From Ischnura elegans (taxonomy: Eukaryota; Arthropoda; Insecta; Odonata; Coenagrionidae): a DNA stretch of 64,000 nt. How positions within the stretch are numbered: the first letter of the stretch is position 1; each line of letters begins with the position of its first letter. The stretch is taken from contig NC_060259.1 in assembly GCF_921293095.1 (NCBI RefSeq), positions 76,194,120 through 76,258,119 of the forward strand, written 5' to 3'. Shown here one piece after another: positions 32,375 to 45,500 of the stretch. The notes under the pieces were generated by a model, which was given only the letters and a program-made list of their open reading frames with translations, was not told the DNA's origin and did not search any database. Made by a program: the position numbers and the translations under genes.

Positions 32375-33521
32375 GTCGATTTCTTAGTCGTAGATACTAC
32401 ATGTGACAATGAAGATCGAGCGAGCTAAATTACGAAGTGGCACTTCGGATGTGGTAAGCCAGTCTTTCATGTACCCCATAATATTCTTGTAAGCCTTAGT
32501 TGATCTTTTACTTCGTATCAACGTATTTACGATTGATTTTTATATCCTCAGCCCGCGGAATGTCAGCTGCTGATAGACAGATTGAAATCTTGCTCCAGAA
32601 AAGAACTTTTGCAAGAGTTAATGAGCATTGATTCGTGGGTGTACGGAAAGTGTGAGCTTTACCATTGGATTGATGTCCTTAATATCTGTGATGAGATATT
32701 AGAAGAAGCTGCCTCTGTTGCCCCGGGAAAGTTCTGGGAACTGTCTTGCGACGTTAACCCGAATTCTGAGGTAGTGTATACTTGGACATCATGGCCAGCT
32801 AATTTAAGAAAGGGAAATGAACTAACCTTAACTTTATTGCTTTCAGGACAAGGAATTACTACTATGGGTGTTACATTTCACGACACTGTTGATAGAGCAT
32901 TCTTTCTCCCGGCACCTATACAATTCAATGGAGCATCTTATAACGTTACTCTCCTCCTGTGATATGAACGTTGTGTTAGAGGTTTTGAATCTTCTTTACA
33001 TGTTCAGTAAAAGGAGTAATTTTATATCTAGACTGAATCCGGTCAAAAGATCTACGCTTATTTGTAGACTTACTCACTTGGCAGAGGTAAGTGTGACAAT
33101 AATTGTATTAATGTTATTTTTCTCTTACATACTCTAAGCATGCATTGGTCGTCGTCGTCGCATTGATATAATTTATCTATTTCAGAGTTGGGGAGGAAAA
33201 GAGAACGGCTTTGGTTTGGCTGAATGCTGTCAGGACCTACCCATGAGTGTGAGTTGTATTCTTCTTGTCATTTGTCGTAATGAATCTTCTGCAGCCGCCT
33301 AATGTTTTTTTTATTTGCAGAGCTTCCCAAATGGTGCTACGACCTTGCATTTCGAGTACAGTTCTGATGCTCCCTGCGGCCAGGCCACAGTTACCAAGAA
33401 CAAAAATTCTCTCAATCAGATTACTTGCATTCATTTGGAAAGGGTGGATCTGATAAAATCAAGTCCGGCGGAAATAGTGAAAGACTTGATCACATTACAT
33501 AACGTTCCAGTGGACAGACAA
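32375..33521 (+). CDS. HUWE1: HUWE1 exons 1-5 (residues 1-256)
   Basis: Five closely spaced exons with introns of 72-99 bp, all phase 0. Exon 1 has 34 bp of 5' UTR and encodes [15 protein letters not shown]. Exon 2 carries [10 protein letters not shown]. Exon 3 has the strongly conserved run [10 protein letters not shown] with [10 protein letters not shown], marking the start of DUF908. Exon 4 has [15 protein letters not shown]. Exon 5 has A-T-T-L-H-F-E-Y and ends at V-D-R-Q. The ATG context ACAATGA is moderate, and no in-frame ATG lies upstream in this exon. Confidence 0.93.
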
Positions 33522-36500
33522 GTAAGTCTTATCTTTGTAGTCATGGAAATCTTGTTGTTTCATTGTACAATTAGAATATTTGAAAAATTTATCATCTTAG
33601 TGCCGCCAAAATTTGGTGCTGCAAACGAAAAGTGCCAAAGTAAATTTTAGAATTTTTTTTAGCACTTCATGAAAATACATTGGGAAGTTTCTATTTCAGG
33701 TATCATTGTAATGTTTTATTATATTACCAAAGATGAATTTTTGTTGACTATATAATATTCTTACAGATTAGACAAAGTGTACAAAAAATGTTTTAACGTA
33801 TTATGATTTTAAATCTGTCTGCTGTTTAGGTGATATATTGGCTCAGGGCACTTTTCGCACGTGGATCAAAAGCCAGTGCATTTACCTTTGGCCCTTAGAG
33901 GGTTACTGCTATGTCTTGTGGCTGTGGTTTTGCTTCCTATTTTTCAGTAAAATGTTCTAAATACATTATCTGAAAGATTGTGGGTTTGATGTTCTCAACA
34001 TGATTTTTTCGGTCTGATAGGCCTTGGTTAATATTTCATTATTAAATTCATTTAATTTGTCAATGCAAAGTATATCATAGTCTTTGTATTCTTGTGTGGA
34101 TTGAAGTCATCTGGATCAAATCTGTATTTGTAGAGCATTTTGCCAGGGTGTTCATTTGTAGGGGACAGACTGGAGACCAATTCTCTCAAACATTTCAGAA
34201 CCCCTTGACTCACCCTACTTCGGCCTTGATTGTAATTGTAATGATGTGTAATTTTCAGCCCTTACAAATATTTAGTGTATCTTACTTTATGAATTCAATT
34301 TCAAATGAGAATAAATCATTTTTGTTTACCTAAGGCTATCCTAAGGTAGTTCCCTGAGATAATTTTGAATGTTTTTACTAAAGCTAAAGTTTACCTCTGA
34401 TTTATTAGGCCCATTTAATTGGCTAACCATGGGAATGGCCTAACGGTAGCCTAATGCTAACCGGTTCTGTTTTCTGTTCATGTATCAGCACAAGTTGGAT
34501 GGTTATATAGTGCACTTAAACATTCATTCTCAGGTCCATTCATTTATACATTTAATGGTGTGGATTAGTGAATGTTGTAACCTGCCTTTAGACTCATCAA
34601 ATGAAATAGATATGAGCCCCAGAAAATAGCCTCCGAGAATTTGCATATTTAAAGTTTGTTAATCAAAGAATCTGCAGTGAACTTTTGAACTAGAGAAATG
34701 CTGTCCTCATCTCTTGCAAATAATCTATAAAACCTGTTTACATGATACATTAACACATGAGTTAATGTCTGTTTGTTTGAATGATTTTTTCGGTCCAGAA
34801 TGGAACATGTTGCATGAGCCAAATTTGAACATGTTCTGTTTTTTGTGCATGCATTCGCACAAGTTTGGTGGTTACACTGTGCTTTTTTTGTTCATTCATT
34901 CATTTGTACATTTTGACATTGATTCCTTAGGGTCAATGGGTGAAACAGGCCTTAAGATCCTCAAATCCTTTCTAACTCTACTGAATTGTTCTTGTGCATC
35001 AGCAAGATTATTTGGTCGGCCCTGGGCATGATGGTAAATATTGGATTCCAGAAGCGCAGGGCTTGACTCCACTATTAGTGTCAAATATTGGCTTTGAAAT
35101 TTTTTTGCTCTTTTCTGTTAACACTTTCCAAACAATGCCTGAGCAGTTTTCAGGCCAGCCAAAACCCCATGAATATGAGGCCCAAAGGCCATTCGAGCAT
35201 TTGGTTTTGTTTTGCAGCCCAATATGTTGATGTTTTTCCCTAATCCACTTATCGCCTGGAAAGATTTTAGTGTTCTGGTGCTCAACTTATTTCTGCACAT
35301 ACACGTGTATACCACTTTTTCACTGCTTCTGGGGAGATTGAGAGCTGAAGTTTTTACCAAAGGGAGACAGCAAAAAGTTATTGTAGACAAAATTTAGAAA
35401 ACTACCTGTGTATCCCATGATGACTGCTAAAGTGTGCTGAATTTGAAAATTTTCCGGAAAGCTTGGCCCTGTTGTAGGCATATGTATGTACCCTTGGTAG
35501 GGTTGTACCTCCTAGAGTATTATGATAGTCAGAAATGTCATTTCTTTAAAATATTAGGGATTTTATGGTGTACTTATGATTCCTATTTGCTGTGTGATGC
35601 CATTGAATAAGATTATTGCCTGTTAACCTTTACCACAACATGTCACAATTTTTAGGATCTACCATTATGCAGTATTTTTTATCAACTGAATTGGCAAAAG
35701 TGCAAGGAATTTAGTGGGCTTTTTATATCAACATGTCCCATGATGTCTATATGTATGTCTGCCAAATGTGATTCTCACTACAAAACATTCGTCTGGTTCA
35801 AGATTTTATGGTTATGCAGCCCCTTGGTAAATTACGGAAGTTGTGAAACCCGCACTTTTTGACAGCAAACTGGGTTGTCATATAACTGGAGTACAATATG
35901 GGACGAAAGTTTGATCATTGCATAAATTAATTTCTGTTGTTGTTCACATTTTGGATCAAAAATCACGGAACAAATGTCACCTGCTATAATGCTGAACAGA
36001 TTATTTTAGGTCGTGAAACTTAGTTTCAAAATTTACGACAATGATTTTACTTTAAAGCATGTTATTTTTTTCCTTGTGCACAAATTTTTATGAAAATGTT
36101 GGAATCAATAGAGTTAAATAAAGATATGACCTCAAATGCAACCCACCTCACACTGAGTTAAGACTACAGTGGAACCTCATTAGAGCGAGTACAGGATATT
36201 ACGAGACCCCCGCCATGACGAGAGATAGCCGAGGCACCACCAATTGACCCTATAATTAGCATGTAAAAAATTCGTTTTTACGAGGCCTTCTTCGGTGTTG
36301 GCACTCACCATAGCGAGAGTGTCAATGGCTGGAAAATCTTTACCAAGAGTCCCTCATCTCTGTAATTACTGTCGATCTGTTAGAAATGAAGTTAACATAG
36401 AGTGCTCAGTCTCAAATTAATGTAGTAAAAAGTTGTGTGATAAACAGGTTATTAATTTTGGTGAAAATATTGCGACATCAACATTCGCAAATGCTTGATC

Positions 36501-39500
36501 TTCTTTTGTTCCTCGGGGGGCAGAAAGCAGTCGGCAGCATAGTTGCACGTCCGTGAGTTGCATGAATAGAGAGCATTTGAAGGTAGACACCATGGCCAAA
36601 AAACGCAAAACACACCTGAATAAGAAAATTAAAATAATAGAGTACAGTAGACTCTTGTTAATACAAACAATGCTATTACGAAGTCCTCGTTATTGCGAAG
36701 CAAATTGTTGGTCCTGACGAAAAGGCCTATCCAAGCTATAGTTAAAGAAATGTTATCACGAAATTTTCGTTTTTACGAAATTATGAACTTCAGTCCCGGT
36801 CCCGGCGGTTACAAAATGAACTTTATTATGAAGTTCCACGCATAAGTCACGGCATTTAGGTGGATATTCACTACACTTAAGTTTTAATAATCGTGCCACG
36901 TTTAAGTTCTTCTCGTGTACTGTGCCTAAGAACGTCAATTATGGTTCTTTATTCAGTTTACACGCAACATCATATAACAAGCTTCATTCCTGTTCTGTCA
37001 TGGTGACCAACTCACAACCGTTCGTAAATTGGATGTACAGTCAGTCCTCTTCCTATGCACACTTCCTTTGATTTACGAATTTTCAAAGATACTAGCATTC
37101 AAAATTTTCAAATTTCGAATTTGGCACCTTTCGATTTGGCCGATACCACACGGTGTGACCCTGGGAAACTCACTGTGATCACAATCTGAACAAGGTATCA
37201 TTGAATCCGGTGTGAATTTAGGAACTGTTCAGCGTTTCACCCGTTCCTCGTCACCGCGGGGAACTATTTTTTCGGCTCCGGATGCATCGCATGCCCCGCT
37301 AGATCAGTTCATGAGTTGGCGCATATGTATAATGCAGTGTTGCATTCTGCAGGATAACCGTACTCCTCGATTACTGGCATACATTCCGGTTGCGAGAGTT
37401 GTCCGATTACGGCACAATAGGAGGGGCAGATAACCCTGCGCCAGCACGGTTTAAAGCCAATCGCTGTCCCCCAAACGCACCTCACACCCTTGCCTAGTCA
37501 TATAACGTTGTCAAATGCATAAAGGAGCACCGAAATAAGCCCGATCCACCAAAACAAGCCCATTCTTCGAATTACCAGAACAAGTGACTGTTCCTCTAGG
37601 TCCTTCATGCTCGTCTTCCCTTCTGGTTATTTACTTCAGGGAACCCTTTGTAAGCGTTTCCCTTTCTTACATGGCAGCCTTGCCCCCTACCCAGGCCTAG
37701 ACCATTTTGTTTGATATTGGGCAACTCTCGGCGGCCGGACTGTAAGTTAATCAACCTAGGAACAAGGTCTTGGAACGCATCTAGTTCATATATCGGACTT
37801 TATGTATTCGGGAAGATATCAACCCGCGATTGCGTCATGCCACATTCTTCTGTTGAAAAACTGAAACGAATTTTCCTGTTTATATATATTTCCACGTAAT
37901 TTAATCGCGTTTATAATTTACCTTTTGTTTTTCCGGTAATTCCTAAAAGAAACGTTCCTACAAACTTCGTTATTACTAACGTCCAGTTTTTCGGTCCCGT
38001 GAACTTCGTAATAACGAGAGTCTACTGTAATATGAGAGTGGCGCAATAAATTCACCTTCCCATTAGCTGTTCACAATTAAAAAAAACAAAAGCGCCCAAG
38101 GAATGCAGGCCATGAAGAGTTAGAAGGAGCTTTGCTCGGGTGGTTTTGCCCACTTCAATCTGCGGGAACTTCTGAGAAAGGGGCTATGCCTAAGCCTAAG
38201 GCGGAGTATTTCAGGGATAGATTGAGAATCGAGAACTTCAAGAGTTCGGAAGGTTGGTTTTACTAATCCGAAGCACGAAAGCGTTATTTCCCGTCATAAT
38301 TGCTGGTGATGCCTGCAGTGTAAACCCGAAGTTGTGGAAGAAAGGACTCCGATCATTAGTATCTTAAGAAGTATTCCCCGCGTGATATAGCATAGACGAA
38401 ATGGAACTCTTTTTCTACCTACTCCCCAACAAAACCTTTGCAGTACGAGGTATTTCTTGCAATGATGCTTCTAGAGGTAGGTAGTGCGCCTTCGCAATGG
38501 TGTAGGTTGTACACTACCATAATACTCGGTGTGTTGAGCGTGAATTGTCCGGATGGACATAATTTTTCTCTGTTGCGGTTACAAGTAGTAGTCACGATCA
38601 CAATGTACTATTCACAAGGGTGAACTATTTGCAGCAGTGGTCGTAGCCGTACCGTCTCTTCCATCTTCCGGGCGTCTGAGCATCCCCTGGTGGCTGTTGG
38701 AAGAACTCACGGAACAACTGACTCTTGTTTGGCGCTATGTCGTCTGTATTTGGCAGTGCCACAGATGGCATGTGTGAAGAGCTGATGCTGCGCTTTTAGT
38801 TTATTTAATTTAAAAAATTCTGCATTCCTTTTTCATGTTTCTCAGTCGTTATTGTGAATGTTAAATCAGTAAATTCATACTCATAAGTTTTGTTGGCATT
38901 AGGGTTCATCAGATGCGTATGCTTTCCCGTTTCCTTGCCGCATATATTACCCATGTGTGTCATATTCATCGCAGTTTCTTGAAGCTTGCTTTTGTTTTAC
39001 TTAAGTGACTTCAGCATATTATATGCGTTATATTTTTTCGTGAAATAATATCACGTTAATATCTTTTCTTAAATAACCAATCTTAATTGAAATAGTTTTT
39101 ATTCCAGTGCTGTGGTACACTCAGTGTATTATTTCAAATACATCGTGAGCGTAACACTCAAACAGGAACTTTTTTAACGACTGCAATTTTAATCACATCA
39201 TTTTGCATGCTTAGCAAACTTTTTATCGTAGATAGTGAAGATATTACTTTAGATGATAGAAAAAGTCTTGCGAGGCAGGATCGTCCTACAACCTTCCTCC
39301 GTTTTCGTCTGCAGAAACAAATGCAATGTGTTGTTTCACTTAACTGCCGCTTAACATATAGGAACAATAAATGTACACCAATGGAAGCATTCTGAGGTAT
39401 TAAATAACTGCAATACAGTTTTATCAGCTATAGTTTGAATTTCCAGTGGAAAATAACAAAATAATAGAATGATTACGTAAATGCACCAATTAAGTACATA

Positions 39501-42500
39501 GAAAATTGCTTCATTGGCTGTGCAATGGCATAATGATTGACAAAACAATGCTTTGCATGATTTTTATTCAGTTCGCTGCTTATAAATTGTTTGAATAGTT
39601 GTTATTGGGGTAAGGAAATTTAGTGATTCAAAAAAACATGACCTTTCGTCTGGGATTTATGCTTAAGTTTATCAGATATAAATTTATCTGTCGCCGCACC
39701 ACTCCTGTTCCTGTATAAGTGTTCACAGTAGGTATATTGGCAATTACTTGCTCCACCTCCGGTAAAGCGACAATTCGCTATAGTGAGTGTTCATTTGAGC
39801 AGCGTGGGGTCTCGTTTTATTAAGGTTGCACTGTATATGGCATCTGCCGTAAATGATAGCCTATGTGAGGCAGCATCCCATAGGTTGAATTTTTAAAGTT
39901 ATTAACTTTTGATGGACAGTTGATGATTTTTGTTGGGGCCCAAAAAAAACATTATTGATTTACATATATATTTGGAAAACCCTAACTTACCCCTTCTTTG
40001 TTGTCCAAGTAGGCTTGTAGATTTGGCAGTGAGCGCGTTCACCGAAATTATTTTTGATTGCGATATAGTTTGAAAAATCAGGGGACCTTTCTTTTTTCAA
40101 TCCATGTCCTACTTCTCGAGCAATTGGATGAAATATGGATGACCTCAACCCTTACTCCAAAATTTTATGACTTTTAAAACTCAAAACGAGCACGTCTCAG
40201 CTGTTCAGCTACTACTCCCATTGTGCATGAGCCTTGCGTGGTCATTGTTGTCTAAATCCTTGTTAGCAATTCCTTTCCTAGGTAAAAGATTCTTTCTGAT
40301 CAAGTAATTTAACCAAAGGTTGAATGTCATCACCAACTTATCATAACTTTTCTTTTGACCACTGAGACATTGAATCCTTAAAATGGATTGTGGTTTCAGG
40401 CCTTTTTTAAATTTTGATTATTCAAAGCACACCTTTGGTTGTTGTCTTCTTGCTGCCAAGCATAGAATGGGATTTGAATTTTTTTTATTCATGAGGGTAG
40501 CCAGGAGTTAAAGAGAAAATTTCTTGCAAATTACTCTTAGTGCATCTGTGAAAATCTGCAAAAGAATAGGCACTAAAAATCAGCGGGTATAAAACAGGAA
40601 GTAGGTGGTGTCCCCTACTGTGGACCAAGCATTTATCACACCATCTGCCCTTGGGGATTTTAAGTTCATGATCCCACTACAAAGTGATTCTTGTCTTTTG
40701 TAACTGAATATGTGCTAGTATAATTTGGGAGTGGTGAAATCAAAGATGCTATTGAAAGGCTGTTTGATTGTTATGAAATATTGGTCCAGTTGTATTTTTT
40801 TAGGCTTCTCTGTTCAGGATTACATTCGGGGTGCTGAGAGTTGTCCGATGTCAGGCAGAAGGGTTTGATTCGGGGTAGGGAGCAAGGTTATCAGATTGGA
40901 AAGGGAAACACCCATGTCACATCTAAGCAAAAGGCTTCCCTCAAGAATAGAGCCAGAAAGGGCGAGGAGTGTGAAGGATCCAAAGGAAGAATCCTTTGTT
41001 TTGGTGATTTGAAGAAAGGGCTTGTTTTGGTGGTTCAGGCTCATTTCAGTGCCTCATATGCATGTGACAACGTTGTATGACTAGGCGATGGTATGAGGTG
41101 CGTTTGGGGCACAGCAATTGGCTGCAAAATGCAGGGTTCTCCGACCCTCCTTTTGAACTTCATCAGACAACTCTTGCCGGCTAGACTGCTGGAAAGGGCT
41201 TCAAATATATGTCATGTGTGTTTTTTTAGTGTTAGCGTACTCCAATGCACCGCAAACATATGGTCCTAACCTTCTGCTCTTACAGTTTGTGGAAGAGGTA
41301 GTGTTTGAGCTCTCCGCATGAGCTAAGTCTTCAAGAAAGTTGTGGCTGTCAAGTATTTGTATTCTAATATTATTATTGGCCTTTTTTAAGTTTTTTCTCT
41401 TCTCTTTTCTTTTCCAGATGTCCTTATTTACAAATGTTCGATTGGCCCATTGCTTTTCTGATTATAAAAAACGGTTGCTGTGTGTTCGTGCAAGACTCCA
41501 AGCCTTATCCATTTTAGTGTACTCCAATGCACTGCAAACCCATGCCCATAATCTTTTGTATTCTGGGTTGTTAGAGGAGTTGGTGGAGGTGCTAGAGCTT
41601 ACGTACCCCCATTTAGTTGAAATCCGTGCTGCGGCCCTTCGAACTTTGACATCAATTATTCACTTTGATAGGAACCCACAGTATCCAAGGTATGTATAAT
41701 CAATTTTTCTTGTATTTACCTGGAGGCTATTATTTTCTTGTCTCAACGCCGTTTATCTTTACAGGTTGAATACTATCATTGTTGTGACTGGTGCCTCATC
41801 ATATCATGGCTTCTTGCCGGTCCTAGTAAGAAACTGTATATCGTTACTCACGACTAACACATCGACACATGGGACAAATCCATTTCCACTACCACTAGCA
41901 ACAGCCTTATTTAGCTTTCTGTACCATTTGGCTAGTTATGAGGCTGGCGGAGAGGCTCTGGTCAACTGTGGAATGATGGAGTGTTTACTTCGCGTTATAG
42001 ATTGGCCAGGGAAGGAGTTCGAGCATGTGACTGTAATTATACCTCTTGAAATCTAATCTATGATTGTGGCACTAGGTGTAGTGATCTTAGCTTTTTTGAT
42101 CTTTTTAAATGATATATTTCTCCATTTTTCAGTTCGTCACAAGGGCTGTGAGGGTTATTGATTTAATAACTAATATTGATATGCAAGCCTTCCAAACTCA
42201 TGGTGGTCTTACCAGCTTCATCAATCGGCTTGAGGTAAGCACAGGAGATAATGTGGTCTTGAGGGTGAATTGATTTTAGTGCGAAAAATCATTTGAGTTA
42301 AATTTTTCCAAAAAATATTTTTTTACTTAGTAATAGCAATCTAGAAACTTACTCTTGCATTCCCAGAGTCGATAAGGTGATAGCAACATTTTTTTGTCCC
42401 ATGAATATTCATCTCATGCCTTTAGTACTTATATTTCCTGTACTAGTTACTGTATTTCTCCAATTACAATCCCCTTTTTGCCTAAAAATCCCCTAGAAAA

Positions 42501-45500
42501 AATTCTTAAGGGAACTATATTCAAGCGCAAGAGACTTAATTTTGTGAGCATTACCATCAAGGTATGCATTACAGTAAAGCAGAAGTAATTATTTACCATT
42601 TACATCTACCCTTCTTTATCAAAGTTTATTTTGAGCGTTTAATTTTTAATTAGGGAACTGATCAGATTTCTATAACTATTAGCCTACATCCACTAATTTG
42701 TATGAGATTATTACAATAATTTTAAGGGATGGCCTTACTTCAAAGGCAATTCTTTTGTTTCTGTTGTATACAGAATTCTTCTCGCCACATACCGGTGTAA
42801 ATTAGGAACCAACGTTATATCCAGAGGTTCATGGCTGTTATGGATATCTTCATAAATGAAACTTGTTTGACTTGAAACTTTGAAAAAAAATCACATTTTA
42901 TTTCCTTTCTGCTTGTTGAGGAGTCCAATTTTAATCGAGGAAATTTGATTGAAAAGAAGCTGCAATTGTTCTCTGTATCAAATCATTTTTTTGTGAGTGC
43001 TAAGTGTCAGATCTTGATATACCTGTAGTTTTATTTTAGTAGCATGCTTAACATCTCTCACTTACATACTTAACAGCTCACATTTTCCATGCATACTGAT
43101 TTAATTTTGCCTGAAAAGTGAAAGTCACACTTAAATATTATAAAAGAAATATTTTATGAAAAGGCTATAAATTATATGAAATAAAATGTCGCTGCTATGG
43201 TGAGGTATTTATTAGAACAAAGTGGTAGAGGTACAGAGGTATCAATTCTTGCTCAGCGTACATATCCATTACTCAGGTTTTTTCACATCTTAAAAACGTG
43301 GAAAACTTAGAAATGTCGGTAAATATTTGAGGTCTATAACCAGCCAGCAAAATGTCTTTAAAAAACTGAAGAACTCTGTAAAACATTGATGCAGTCAGTA
43401 AAATTTTTTAACTACCTACCAACCAGTGAGGAGTATGAGCCCCATTGTGTGCATTGTTAGTGGCGCGGTTGTTTGTTTTAATTCTGGTGTTGACATACCA
43501 ATATGTTGGGTGTAAGTTATGGATAAGTGCAGCAGATTTACTGTCTAGCATTTAGCCCAACTCAATATTTTGATATCCCAAAAGAATATAGACTAGCTAT
43601 TCAGCCTGATTTATGTGCTGGATTAAAGAACTGGCAAAGTCTTTGCTTATTTCTGGTTGAGGTCGGCTTATGTATTTAATTTTATGCACTTCTGGATTCT
43701 CTTTTCCAGACTGGTGAGACAGCACACTTCTAGCTTTGGCAATTTTGCCAAGATCTGCTTTTCATTTTTCCTTCATGATATTCTCCAATGTATTAGCTTA
43801 ATGTAGCTTAAGCATTAGCTGGAGTGCCCATTTTTTAAAAGAGCATTGTGATATAGGATTAAGCCCAAATGAATCGCAACTTCACATTAATGAATTTGCA
43901 TTTTTTTGGTCCCCATGAACTTTTTTATTTCATGGTTCTACTGAACTTAAATATTGAGGTTGATTGTATCATCACTCAATATTCATTTATAAATATTTGT
44001 TTCAGTTGTGAGAAATACCTATGAAGTTTTCAAATGGAAGTGTATAAATTAAACAGCTAAAGGTTTAGATGTGACATGAAAATTTGCTGACACTAAGAAT
44101 AATCAGATGAAAATAGGTCATTGATGCTTAGCTAGGGGTGTCCAATTTTATGTAACTATGTTTAAGTCATACTTGGAGGCATTTTATCAACCTGGGATTA
44201 AATGGTGGTGTCTTTTTCAGATGGAAGTTGGAATCTGCCGAAAAGAGCAGCCATTTGAGATAAAGCCTCCAAATGCCACAGTAACAGATGATTATGATGT
44301 GAACATGCACACAGACGAGAGTAGTTTGAGCGCTGCTCAAGGGGAAGTTGTGAATGGAGTGAAAGAAGACAACCAGTCACGAGATCATGGGAGATGGCTT
44401 GGAAATCATTCAATGGATGTAGTTGATGTGCCTGGGGATGCTCCTATTCATGTGTCAGTGAATACTGGCAAGAGTTCTCTGCCAGATTACAGTGCTGCCA
44501 AGACGGGCAAGACGTGTTTACCGCAGAGAGCTGCGTTGTTGAAGTCTATGCTGAATTTCTTGAAAAAGGCAATTCAGGATTCATCATTTACAGACAGCAT
44601 CCGTCATGTAATGGGAGAATCATTACCCACTTCCCTTAAACATATTATCAGCAATGCTGAATATTATGGCCCATCATTATTTCTTCTAGCTACAGACATC
44701 GTGACAGTTTTTGTATTTCAAGAGCCATCACTACTGTCATCCTTGCAAGATAATGGCCTCACAGATGTGGTGCTCCATGCTTTGTTGGTTAAAGATGTAA
44801 GTAATTATCTGAATCATCTGAGTACATATGTACTTTTTCCTCCCAGCCTGGATGTCATTGTTTATGCTTAAATAATTATGATTTTAACCAAGGTTTGGTG
44901 ACTGAAGTGTTATGTTGTATCAGAGACAGTTGGAAACTACTAAGTGCATTGAATACTTATACAGTGAGTCCTCGTTTAACGTTGGTGATTCGTTCCTGAA
45001 AAAGTCGACGTTAAGCGAAACAACGTTAAACGATGCAGTGTTTCCCATAAGAAACAATGTAAAAAAATTAAATTGGTTCCTAGCCATGTGCCTAACAATC
45101 CATTTCTTCGTGAAGAATCCAGAATTTCCCGGGCGAGAATCCAAGGAGGCCAATTATCGGAGCCGTAACTTTAAGCAGACTTCGTGACCAATCGGGAGAC
45201 ACCTGAATCAGGCCAAAATGAAAAAAAATCTGAATCTGACACTCGGAAGCACGAGGATGAAGGGCGAGTCAATTTTCGTGATGATATGAATTCTTTAACC
45301 CGGCGGAAATCGCGAGAAACATTCATTACCGATTATTCACTTCAGCATGATAACGATTCATTCGAAACGGAACGAATTTTCATAACGAAAAGGTTGGGAA
45401 GAAGGCATTATTAAATGAAATATAAAAACTAAAGAGAAAGTATTTTAATGGCGAAACATCGATATTTTCAGTAACAGAAGAAATTTTAATTGTAAAAACT

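Larger units (their letters stand above)
36167..39833 (+). mobile_element. Pogo/Tigger-type DNA transposon, copy A (3.67 kb)
   Basis: The ends are CAGTGGAACCTCATTAG and TTATTAAGGTTGCACTG, with a TA on each side (36165-36166, 39834-39835). A transposase gene begins at ATG 36592 (M-A-K-K-R-K-T) and is cut by a nested element at 36645-38027. Beyond it are broken stretches resembling a CENP-B/pogo-type DNA-binding domain ([21 protein letters not shown]) and a later [11 protein letters not shown] stretch (about 38400-38450). Stops and frameshifts make it inactive. The same family recurs at 54026-55910. Confidence 0.85.
33522..41417 (+). other. HUWE1: HUWE1 intron 5 (7.9 kb)
   Basis: The donor is CAA|GTAAGT and the acceptor TTTTCCAG. 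Contents include degenerate TTAxGGCC-type repeats (34440-34957), a pogo/Tigger element with a nested second element (36167-39833) and a decayed copy of part of exon 6 (41232-41321). In 33600-34400, 35000-36160 and 39840-41200 I see no recognisable gene. Confidence 0.85.
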
